64,000 nt of DNA, taken from Cliona cf. orientalis (lineage: Eukaryota > Porifera > Demospongiae > Clionaida > Clionaidae). The stretch spans positions 3,162,001 to 3,226,000 of the forward strand of contig OZ005703.1 in assembly GCA_963930775.1 (NCBI GenBank), written 5' to 3'. This document shows positions 54,880 to 64,000 of the stretch, piece by piece (the first letter of the stretch is position 1; each line of letters starts with the position of its first letter). The notes beneath the pieces are model-generated. The model saw only the letters and a program-made list of their open reading frames with translations, did no database searches and was not told the DNA's origin. The position numbers and the translations under genes were made by a program.

Positions 54880-56242
54880 GGCTGACTACACACTAGTAGC
54901 TAGATCTACTGAAGCTTAATTCTGCTAGCTAGCCTCCAAGCATGATCTAGTCTACTGTCACGGTAATGCCTCTTTATATAGAATTCTGCTTCAGCGGATT
55001 GTGCTTGCTCAGTAGCATCACAAATCCGAGATGCGCAAATAGCTAGTAGCAGTACTATGACCATGATCAATGGAGGCGGTAATGGTAGCTAGTAGTTATA
55101 AAAAATGCAAACATTTCCTTTAACGGTATGCACCCTCCTGCCCTGCATTGTCGCTTGGTCACGTATTAATACGTGGGTGTAACTAAGCTGTAACCTTATA
55201 CGCTTGTATTGTAATGAAAACTTGACCATGCCCTCAGCTGCATAGTGGAAATGGTGTGTGTGGTAAAGGTCATCAACAGAGTGGGTTCACTGTACAGTAC
55301 GATGCCGGCGCCTCAGTCGCAGACTAGCCTTGAATCATCGGGAATCTGAGCGTCAACAGCGCAGTAGACAGCTAGATCGGTCAGGTCGCACGCTGCTCAA
55401 GGTGCGTGCTATATATGTGTAGGGCTATCTATATTAATATATCCACGGGATTAGGTCATCCTAGAGAATGCTTGAAGTTCGGCTCGTCAGAGAAGGCAAC
55501 ACGCTGCTTGTAAGGTATTCGCTGGATACACGCGCAAGATACTCTACATATTTCACTGAATTTCAAGTCCCAGAAGGGCTCCATCATAGATTATATATAA
55601 TCTATGGCTCCATCGAGGCCCTCATAATTACGTCATAGATTACACCATAGGTTTCATCATAATTACTCATAATTACCTAATAATCGCAAAAAAAGTAAGT
55701 TGTTACCGAGGGCATAACATCACCAAACTGGAAATGATTGTCAATATTATAGGGTGCGGTGCACTCCCCTGCGCATGTGTAGTATGGTTAGCTCAGTGTG
55801 TGGACACAATCTTATAGCTGATTTGTGTGTACCGCATTGAAACCAGCAGAGGCTGTATGATGTAAGGTAAAGGGTCCTATCATTGGACAGCACCATTTTA
55901 TTGTACATGGTACGGAATATCACGTACCACAAAAGTTACGAGCATGCTGTATGCGCGGGAAAGTGGTTCTAAATAACGTATAGGTATCTGGGTATTTCTA
56001 TGTGCAAAAAAACCCTGGATAGTTTAATTACTAACTGTTGTCTCCAGCACTGAACGAAAGCGGTAGCTAAGAGTTAAACACAAATGCCGGTATTTTCCAA
56101 GACGAAAAAGAGTTCAGTGAACTTCAACAGGTTGTAAAAGTTTAACCGCCTGAGTAAAACTTATTCATGTTTTTGTAGTCATTTTAGAGAGAATTTAGTG
56201 CTCTTTTGTGCTATCTGCTGTATTGCTGTTATAAAGCATTAA
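54880..56242. other. Upstream region of the ADAM-type gene
   Basis: TTTATATA on the plus strand at about 54973-54980 reads as TATATAAA on the minus strand, about 95 bp upstream of the ATG: a candidate TATA box. A segment at about 55205-55410 is related to 60485-60700 (TTGACCAT..AGCTGCAT..GTGTGGTAAA). A short palindrome ATAGATTATATATAATCTAT lies near 55585-55604. No gene is seen. Confidence 0.5.
54973..54980 (-). promoter_or_regulatory. Candidate TATA box of the ADAM-type gene
   Basis: TATATAAA on the minus strand, about 94-101 bp upstream of the start codon at 54879. Confidence 0.45.
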
Positions 56243-57255
56243 GGTACCATTTAATTGCGTGGGCGTGAGCGTCAGGAATGGCTAATTCAATTAGCGAATC
56301 GAGAAGGGGCGTGGCCGAAGAGGCCATACGAGTGCTTTTGGTCGAAGGTGGGCGTGTCCAGAATCGGCCAGGGATGATTATGCGCGTGTAATTAGCGACC
56401 GGAAGTGGCCCCTGAAGAAAAGGCCGGTAATTGCCCACATCAAAGCAAGATCAAAGCATTCTTTCTTAACTATTAACCGCAACGACAAAAAAAAAAAAAA
56501 AAAAAAAAAAAAGCTTATTAGGCCTAATTAAGCGTGTGGGCGTGTTCCTGGCACTGTGTGGAGTGTGTGCGTGTGCGTTAATGCAGGTTTTATTGCTTCC
56601 GATTGGGCGTGGCTTCACGGGCCAGTGCTTGGACATCGGCGCCTGGGACTTGGCCTCGGCGATAGGTGGGCGTGTCCCGGAAGCGGTGGTGACCTTTGAA
56701 CCCCGCGAGGAGGCTTTGGGGGCGTGGCAGGAGGTCAAAGGTGAGGCCATGTCTGTTAATGAGGCACTGTACGGCGGTGCGATCGAGGGGCCTGTACGGC
56801 TGGACGGAAGCTGACGGTGGTTTGAAGCGGATGTGGTTGCGATGACGTGTTGTTACTCCGCCCACACAGGAAATGAGGTGAGCTCTTGCGTGGGCGGTGT
56901 GGCAGAACGGCCTCCAAGTGTTTGTGTGTGTTTTGGCCTTGAGGAAGCTGTGTGTTTTAATTGGGATTGATTGTGGGCTTCCGGTGGACATCCGGTGGTT
57001 AGTAGGCACTTGATTGAGAATGGTGGTCCTTGGGGAACGGGGTGGGGCTGTTTTGGGCGTGGCCTGGCCCCTCCCTTCCGGCTCGGCTTCCGGTCCATGG
57101 AGGATATTAAATGAACACTTCCGGCTCTAGCAGCCACACCCCTGAGACCTGTGCAATTAAAAGGGCGTGGTTACACAACATGCACCTCACTAACGACTTT
57201 GATGTGGTTTAGGTGTCATATCCCCCACCTCACGCCCACGCAATTTAATGGTACC
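56243..57255 (-). mobile_element. TTAA-flanked non-autonomous transposon, copy 2 (inverted)
   Basis: 1,013 bp, about 98% alike to copy 1 by eye, in opposite orientation. TTAA at 56239-56242 and 57256-57259. It has the same terminal GGTACC and homopolymer run. In this copy the long open frame is broken by a stop where copy 1 is open (GGAGTAAC for GGGGCAAC). Confidence 0.85.
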
Positions 57256-57391
57256 TTAATGCGCCTTAGAGCTTGTTTTGAACAGAGTCTAGTCTTGCAC
57301 CAGATAATGGACACAATTATTCCTTAGAGTAGTTTTGTGATGGCAAGCTACTGCAGAAGAGACAAAACTGGTCTATATGTAGTATATACAC

Positions 57392-57583
57392 ATGAGTAGG
57401 ATTGGTTATGGACGAACAAAAGAACAGATACTGGAGACGGTTAAATCCATAATTGTCAAGGATGGTCGCCCTAACACATTTAATGGTGGAAAATTTGGAC
57501 GAAAGTGGTGGAGACTATATTTAGAAAACGTCATCAAGAACTCTCTCTTAGGAAAGCAACTAGCTAGATTAACTTGTAATTAA
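57392..57583 (+). pseudogene. Relic of a pogo/Tc5-like transposase N-terminal DNA-binding region
   Basis: 63 codons: GYGRTKEQILETVKSII.. followed by GRPNTFNGGKFGRKWW. This resembles the segment of pogo/Tigger-like transposases where GRxxPFxxGxPGxxWxxxF follows a helix-turn-helix. No DDE core follows in any frame. Recognition is by eye and weak. Confidence 0.45.
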
Positions 57584-58613
57584 TTTTGCTATGGTTGCCA
57601 TATGCTTAATAGATTAGTGCTGCAGTGTTATTTTTCCAAAAAAATGTGTACTAAATGCATAGTATCGTGTTTTAATAATGTGTCCAACAATTGGACTTGC
57701 TGTCCAGTAATTGGCAACATGCGTAGCGGTACGAAAAGTGGTACCTTTGTCTAATAAAATTAATGGTCCATTTCCTACAAGATTGTTATAATTGCACGTT
57801 GTTTAAGGTCCCTAGAATGTGGAGCCCGAACTGGTGACACTGTGAGTTTGGTTGACAATGTTGGCCAGAATAGACATTAAATTTGAACCTAAGTGTCCAA
57901 AATTTGGGCACTTTACCTACACATCATCAATGCAGGATAATGAATTAGACTAAGCATCTACATTATATTCATTTAAACGTTCTTTATCCTCACTTTAGTT
58001 ATTGCATTTTTCTTCATTAATTAAATTAGTACCTTACTGAATAGGTAATCATGCTTGTATTCATGTTGAACCCTGATATCAGCATCAGAAATTATTATGA
58101 TAATATTACCGTATATACAAAAAAAGCATTTTGGTCTATGTCCCCAAATAAGTAGCTAGTATTTCCTAGTAGGATTGGTCATGATCATCAGTTCAGTATA
58201 CTTGAATACTTTGACCACTTCAACATTATCATAATAATAATAATAATGACAGTAAGTATTATAATTATTATTATGACATTGTCGCTTCCTTACTCATGCA
58301 TGCACAGTACACTAAATATAGGACCTGGTTTATGATTGTGTTATTATCATGACGGCTGCATTCACTATAATACTAGCCATTGTGAAAGTTTGCTATGCCA
58401 TTGACCCTGGTCTATATGTAGCAATACTGAAGATCGTTTATACAATATACAGTATAGCTATACACAAACATTATTATTGTCAGTTGGGTACTTATCAGTT
58501 TCAAAACAACAATATCAGTAGTTTTGTAGCATAACTCAGCACACTGAATGGTATGTAATTAGCTATTGTAAACAATAAAGGCCTGCACAACACTCAAAGT
58601 CATCATAATACTG
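57584..58613. other. Intergenic, nothing recognised
   Basis: AT-rich. The short frame at 58349-58534 has no motif support. Confidence 0.5.
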
Positions 58614-58619
58614 TTTATT
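58614..58619 (-). terminator. Polyadenylation signal of transporter 6
   Basis: AATAAA on the minus strand, about 26 nt past the stop codon at 58646. Normal position and consensus for a compact 3' UTR. Confidence 0.6.
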
Positions 58620-58645
58620 CATAGAGTCCGATGCTGTATAGACTC

Positions 58646-60196
58646 TTATGCTGTGTACCCACTCTTCTTTTTCTTGTAAATTTGGACTGCTATTGTGATC
58701 AAAGCTGTAGCCATAAGAGTAATCAGTCCTTCCATCACAAAGTACCAAGTCCCACAAGTGAGCTTGGCATGGTTCCATGAAATAGTGACTGGCCAGTCAA
58801 AGATAAACAAAGAAGCTAAAGCTATGTGGAGGAGTGCACTCAACCCCAGAAAGAAGTATCCAAATCCAAACATCATTCCCTTCATAGTTAAAGGAGCCTG
58901 TGACCAGATAAATTTAAATGACGAGAGGATAAAAAGTAGAGAAGCAATGCCATGTATTGATTTTGGAAGCAGAAACCATTTGTGGTCTAATTGTAATTCT
59001 GAGGAAAAACAGTTACTATGATATTTGTATGCAACACTTTCCATTATCAAGAGGGAAATGCTCCACAAAAACACTAATAGGGCTCCCAACAAAAACGTGC
59101 TTACGGTACTAAGTCTTGGAATACAACTTGAGAAGAGAGGACACACAAAAAATTCATATAAAAAGACCACTGCAATCACAAACGTGTAGCCAAAGTAATG
59201 AACACTTAGCTTCACATAGCATGTGAGTAAGGTAGTGTTTCCCTCCCTGCTTATAGTGTTGTACATCATCTTATCTTGAGCATACTCTATTGGATACAGT
59301 ATACCACAAATTACTGCAAACAAAGCAATGATAGTGATCATCCATAAAAAGGTACGGACATTCTCCACTTGTTGGGCTGTATAGGGACCCCCATACCTGT
59401 GTTTAGCGATATCAAAGGTTGATACAGGTTCAGTGTGTATAAAATTGTACTTAAACTTCCTGCTTTTAAAGGTATACAAGAGGACTTTCAATGTGGTTAG
59501 CAAGGGCTTTCCACTAATCTGTTCCTTCGTCAATGTGTAGTGAAAGATAAAGTCGGAGCAAAGAGCTAAGCTAAGACACAGTGAAGAAACAAAGGGTTTG
59601 AAGTACAAAACATTGTAAACTTTTTGTACACAATCTGAAGTGTAGTGCAAAATCACCCCACTTGTAAAGAACGTAACAGTATACCACGTAATGAAGGAGG
59701 TTATTTCAGTTGATGAGGCATCTGAAAGCTGATCAATGCCAAGCTGAATTATATTTGACTGGAAACCTCCCAATGCAATAGCCATAAATATGTATAAACA
59801 TCTATATATCCATACCGTAATAGTCAGCTGCATCGCAAACACATCAGTTAACACTTCATTAGTAGTTAACAATAGACAGCCAATCCACATTATCCGCATA
59901 CTGTACCTAATCACGATGTACCTCCCTAAACGTGTATCACCCAACCACCCCCCAATAGGGTAGAATAAGGTAGAGCTTATCAATATGAGACCAGTATAGG
60001 ATACATGATTTACTGCTTTCTGAGGCTCATTGTAGCCAGCTCTTAGTAGATGAAACACAGTTCCAATCAGAAAGCTCCACAGAATTATTAGAATTGCTCC
60101 TTTATTTTTGATCCATTTCACTTTGCCACATTTTGGAGCACAGTTGATCTCCCTTAATCTTACTGATTCAAAACTTGAATCCAGCTCTACTGACAT
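58646..60196 (-). CDS. Divergent POT/SLC15-like transporter 6 (minus strand)
   Basis: 516 residues from MSVELDSSFESVRL, aligned with MATSVELDTS/MAMSVELDTS of its paralogues. An in-frame ATG ten codons earlier (60226) is possible. Motifs: VKWIKNKGAILIILW at TM1, PIGGWLGDTRLGRYIVI after TM2, ALGGFQSNIIQLGIDQL, YGGPYTAQQVENVRTF in the central loop, FIWSQAPLTMKGMMFG near TM11, and a Lys-rich end. No canonical ExxERFxYY. Single exon. It is the only copy in opposite orientation and is separated from the cluster by the 20-kb ADAM-type gene, so an inversion or dispersed duplication is implied. Closest to transporter 4. Confidence 0.85.
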   Translation of the reverse strand: MSVELDSSFESVRLREINCAPKCGKVKWIKNKGAILIILWSFLIGTVFHLLRAGYNEPQKAVNHVSYTGLILISSTLFYPIGGWLGDTRLGRYIVIRYSMRIMWIGCLLLTTNEVLTDVFAMQLTITVWIYRCLYIFMAIALGGFQSNIIQLGIDQLSDASSTEITSFITWYTVTFFTSGVILHYTSDCVQKVYNVLYFKPFVSSLCLSLALCSDFIFHYTLTKEQISGKPLLTTLKVLLYTFKSRKFKYNFIHTEPVSTFDIAKHRYGGPYTAQQVENVRTFLWMITIIALFAVICGILYPIEYAQDKMMYNTISREGNTTLLTCYVKLSVHYFGYTFVIAVVFLYEFFVCPLFSSCIPRLSTVSTFLLGALLVFLWSISLLIMESVAYKYHSNCFSSELQLDHKWFLLPKSIHGIASLLFILSSFKFIWSQAPLTMKGMMFGFGYFFLGLSALLHIALASLFIFDWPVTISWNHAKLTCGTWYFVMEGLITLMATALITIAVQIYKKKKSGYTA

Positions 60197-60816
60197 TATG
60201 TTGCGGAAACTCACAAATCTCGTCAACTATATGAATAATGTGACTCGCCACTGAGATGCCTCCAGTCACTTTGATGATGATATTAAATAATATTTTAGCC
60301 AAAAACTTAATGCTGGAAAAGTTATTAATTCTCCGTAAATTTTAAACAAGTAGCTACAAGTTCTAGTTCGATGTATTAAAGCCACGAGATTGAATTATAG
60401 CGTGCTCTACAAAGTATATTTATTAATAGCTAATTGATTCAGTTTCCCAATAGACTTTAGTCTATATATAGATGGACTACACTTGCTATTAAAGGAACAC
60501 TTGACCATATCCCCAATAGCTGCATGGTGTAATGGTGCGTGTGGTAAAAGGTCGTCAATAGAATGCGTGCACATCAATGCAGGTGCCTAAGACCGACTCT
60601 CAGCCTCGATAGCAACTAGTTTCGGTGCTTCAATCACAGAGACAAATTCGACAGGGCAGTACATGTGTATACCTTCCGAACTTCAAGTTGGTCGCGCTGC
60701 AGTCTCGCGCGGGGCAGCCCCTTCACAATGATGCGTGCGTGTTATTATTATTAATATTTATTATTATTATTATTTGATAAACACACCACCATAGGTGCAG
60801 CATAAATTAAAGTATA

Positions 60817-61044
60817 AGGCCCCTCCAAATCAATTAGTAGTTTCTCATCCCCCCTTAATTTCCGCCCGCATGCATTTTGTGATTAGGAGCACAATGCAAA
60901 AGTATACCGCATCCTTTTTTGCAAGCGATTTTGACGACCATTTCCATCAAAAATTACACATATTGACGACCATTACCACCGCCCGCCCGCATCAATTTTG
61001 AGCTCAGAGGGGATGAGAAACTACTAATTGATTTGGAGGGGCCT
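60817..61044. mobile_element. Short MITE with 35-bp terminal inverted repeats
   Basis: TAAGGCCCCTCCAAATCAAT.. at the left is matched by ..ATTGATTTGGAGGGGCCTA at the right, with arms of about 35 bp that are nearly perfect. About 228 bp in all; the interior is non-coding. Confidence 0.85.
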
Positions 61045-61522
61045 AAAGGTAATGAGTATGGAAAGAAAGTGAAGATGTTAGGTTGTACGGACATAAATAA
61101 TATTATTTCTTCACTGAAATGTGAGTTCTGGTCTGGTGTATATAGCTAAGTCTAACATCACAAATAAAGCTTGTGACAAAGAATGTCTTGATCTGTGTAG
61201 ATCTTCTTATGATGGGAGCCATAAATTAAGTTATACTCTAGGCTCGCTATTGTGTAAGTAAGGGTTGAGCTCTGAACAGTCACAATTCGAACCAGCAAAG
61301 ATTGAGATTTCAGGGCTGCAGACAGAAGCCTGGATGATCTCCGAACAACAATATTGTACAAGCTGTTGAGTTGAGCTGTACAATGAAGTATGCCAGTGTG
61401 ACACATACAAGGGAGAAGACCAAAAGCTGCAGAGGATACTGTTGAATGTAACCTCAAGCAACCTCAGTTCAGAAGAGGAAGAAAACCAAAGTAGCAAAAG
61501 CTGTCAAATAGCTTAGTTTTAA

Positions 61523-62525
61523 GGTACCATTTAATTGCGTGGGCGTGAGGTGGGGATATGACACCTAAACCACATCAAAGTCATTAGTGAGGTGCATGTT
61601 GGGTAACCACGCCCTTTTAATTGCACAGGTCTCAGGGGTGTGGCTGCTAGAGCCGGAAGTGTTCATTTAATATCCTCCATGGACCGGAAGCCGAGCCGGA
61701 AGGGAGGGGCCAGGCCACGCCCAAAACAGCCCCACCCTCTTCCCCAAGGACCACCATTCTCAATCAAGTGCCTACTAACCACCGGATGTCCACCGGAAGC
61801 CCACAATCAATCCCAATTAAAACACACAGCTTCCTCAAGGCCAAAACACACACAAACACTTGGAGGCCGTTCTGCCACACCGCCCACGCAAGAGCTCACC
61901 TCATTTCCTGTGTGGGCGGAGTAACAACACGTCATCGCAACCACATCCGCTTCAAACCATCGTCAGCTTCCGTCCGGCCGTACAGGCCCCTCGATCGCAC
62001 CGCCGTACAGTGCCTCATTAACAGACATGGCCTCACCTTTGACCTCCTGCCACGCCCCCAAAGCCTCCTGGACGGGTTCAAAGGTCACCACCGCATCCGG
62101 GACACGCCCACCTATCGCCGCAGCCACGTCCCCGGCCGCGATGTCCAAGCACTGGCCCGTGAAGCCACGCCCAATCGGAAGCAATAAAACCTGCAATAAC
62201 GCACACGCACACACTCCACACAGTGCCAGGAACACGCCCACACGCTTAATTAGGCCTAATTAGCTTCTTTTTTTTTTTTTTGTCGTTGCGGTTAATAGTT
62301 AAGCAAGAATGCTTTGATCTTGCTTTGATGTGGGCAATTACCGGCCTTTTCTTCAGCGGCCACTTCCGGTCGCTAATTACACGCGCATAATCATCCCTGG
62401 CCGATTCTGGACACGCCCACCTTCGACCAAAAGCACTCGTATGGCCTCTTCGGCCACGCCCCTTCACGATTCGCTAATTGAATTAGCCATTCCTGACGCT
62501 CACGCCCACGCAATTAAATGGTACC
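61523..62525 (+). mobile_element. TTAA-flanked non-autonomous transposon, copy 3
   Basis: 1,003 bp, same orientation as copy 1. TTAA at 61519-61522 and 62526-62529, with GGTACC ends. Shorter T-tract than copy 1. It shares the GGAGTAAC stop with copy 2 and has extra substitutions around 62070-62140. Confidence 0.85.
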
Positions 62526-62652
62526 TTAACAAGTGGGTTGCAGGGAGAGAATGAGTGGAGCATGCAGTTAGCTTTGTGAACAAGATCTTTCTCACTCTAA
62601 CCATAGATTAGGCCTATATAATCTATGCTCTAACAATATCACATAGTTACCC

Positions 62653-62880
62653 CGCGCGCATGCGCAAGGGGTAAAGTAATCGGTCGTGTCGTCGTTGTCG
62701 TTAGCAGAAAAATCGCCATATCTCGAGATCTAGGCACCTGAGCGACTAGTAAGCACAATGAATCAGTAGCATTTGGCGAAAAACTTAGTGTGTTTCGAAT
62801 CAAGGGATATGGTCCACGAGCGCCACAAATAGTGCCTTTTTGTTAGCCTTCGTAACCACGCCTATCGACAGTGCCCACTC
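62653..62880 (+). repeat. Dispersed repeat, inverted copy of 15068-15305
   Basis: CGCATGCGCAAGGGGTAA, CGCCATATCTCGAGAT and CGCCTATCGACAGTGCCCA blocks match 15068-15305 in reverse. Non-coding. Confidence 0.6.
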
Positions 62881-63505
62881 AACGCATTATGCATGCTAGT
62901 CTCGTCCCCAGACCCCACCCTCGAGGAGGAAAAGGGTCTGGTGAACTTGGGCAGAATCCTTGGGCCTGCGCTAAGGAATTTCCACGCGCCAATGAGATCG
63001 TAGCTTTGGCTCAGTCATATGACAAGCTTACCGCAGGAATGCAACATCGCTATACCGTCTGTATAGCTATTCAATTTCGCCGACCAATCAGATTCAAGGT
63101 TTGTTTTACTGCCGGTTGCGGGCATGCGATCACATGTAAACGCAGCCATAGCGACCAATCAGAACCAAGCTTTGCATGGCCTTGTCGGCACATATGCGCA
63201 TGCGCCGTAGAACGAGAAATGAGGTTTAACGCAGTTAAACCAAGTTAACTGGGAGGCAGGCCGAGCTGGTTGTGAAGGGGTGGGGCGTGTTAACCTAACG
63301 CAGCGCCGCCAGCAAAGGTAGGTGTGATGGTAATCGGTCAACGTGATTGGTGGAATTTAGCAGGTTGCTATGGTACTTAGGATAAAAGGAGTGTTGGTAA
63401 ATACAAACGGCAGTCTGAACAGTCTACTTAGCAACGGATGGTGAGCGAGAAAAAGGAGCATCTGCAGAGTTCTCAGCCTATTCTACTTCATTGCTCAAGT
63501 GCAAA

Positions 63506-63584
63506 ATGGCTCATAGACCTCGGCCCCACTGGAGGCTACGACTCGGTGGCACTTCTATTATCTACTCTCTGTTGTACCTAGGCT
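63506..63584 (+). CDS. Probable first exon (signal peptide) of a gene leaving the window
   Basis: ATG in AAAATGGC context opens MAHRPRPHWRLRL followed by a hydrophobic run GGTSIIYSLLYLG, then a strong donor T|GTGAGTTT at 63585 in phase 1. This looks like a signal peptide or anchor on its own exon. No later exon was recognised to the window end, so the product is unknown. Confidence 0.45.
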
Positions 63585-64000
63585 GTGAGTTTGGTATTTG
63601 ACGGCCGGTTTTTTGAGCAGTATTATCAACTAGCAGTATTGTCAGTGTTCAATGAATCATAACGTACTGGCTAGGATTTAGCATCTTCAAATGCTGTGGT
63701 GGTGGTTATGTTCAAGTCGGTCGGTGTGTATTATTCAGGATAATGTATTCATGCCCAACAGCTGTTAATGGTATCATGGTGTGCTGGTGCTGTACAGTAT
63801 TTATGCAACTGTCGTTCAATCCTCGATTCAGTCAGTGTCGTGTGGACGCTACTAGCAGGTAGGTGGCTAGTATTATGTACGAGACTCGGAGTTGGTGTAT
63901 TCTTCCTAACCATGATAGCCGCTCAGTGATAGCTAGTGCTATAGAGTTTAATTTTTTTTTTTTTTTTTTTTTTTTTTCAAGGCGACCTGAACACTAAGCA
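63585..64000. other. Probable intron, ends in a poly-T tract
   Basis: No exon is seen. A T-run of about 26 bases lies at 63952-63977, near the right edge. Confidence 0.45.

Larger units (their letters stand above)
60197..63505. other. Repeat-rich spacer upstream of transporter 6 and of the next gene
   Basis: No gene is supported. It contains a (TTA)n tract near 60743-60775, elements at 60817-61044, 61523-62525 and 62653-62880, and one end of the CCCAGACCCC family at 62897-62945. GATTGG near 63347 and GATAAAAGGA near 63381 could be promoter elements for the exon at 63506. Confidence 0.55.

Noticed and set aside
58349..58534. 61-residue hydrophobic open frame
   Set aside because: AT-rich low-complexity sequence with no homologue recognised.

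Overview
The window looks like nuclear DNA of an early-branching animal, most likely a sponge (demosponge). This is an inference from three things: animal-only extracellular domains (ADAM peptidase/disintegrin, calcium-binding EGF, NIDO, AMOP, VWD, the ITIH C-terminal domain, Kunitz), many short introns of about 50-120 nt, and AT-rich intergenic DNA full of small inverted-repeat elements. No bacterial operon features are visible.

Layout. 1-1426 (+) is the 3' part of an LCAT/phospholipase-like gene with an added Kunitz exon. 2.75-27.7 kb holds five intronless, tandem (+) genes of a divergent POT/SLC15-like transporter family; a sixth, on the minus strand, lies at 58.6-60.2 kb. Inside that cluster are a NIDO plus ITIH-C-terminal gene (15742-17598), which carries a frameshift and an in-frame stop, and an intact single-exon ankyrin-repeat gene (18085-18915) preceded by two palindromes. 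28182-30927 (-) is a six-exon methionine-R-sulfoxide reductase B gene.

The main object is 34185-54879 (-). I could read 60 exons with continuous splice phase from a signal peptide to a stop codon, predicting about 3,671 residues. The order is ADAM prodomain with cysteine switch and furin site, zinc peptidase ([12 protein letters not shown]), disintegrin, ADAM Cys-rich and EGF, 35 further EGF domains, Calx-beta-like segment, NIDO, AMOP, VWD with a GDPH site, more EGF-like domains, one transmembrane helix and a roughly 70-residue tail. It combines an ADAM sheddase front end with a MUC4-like membrane-tethered back end. Part of the EGF array is a recent tandem duplication of a four-exon unit.

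The rest is mostly transposon-derived. There are three roughly 1 kb copies of a non-autonomous element flanked by TTAA (52.0, 56.2 and 61.5 kb), several families of short inverted-repeat elements, a pogo-like transposase relic, and homopolymer tracts. At the right edge a probable first exon (signal peptide) of another plus-strand gene begins at 63506.

The genes do not form an obvious pathway. The transporter cluster is a local gene-family expansion, and the extracellular proteins share NIDO modules. All splice sites were read by eye; no searches were run.
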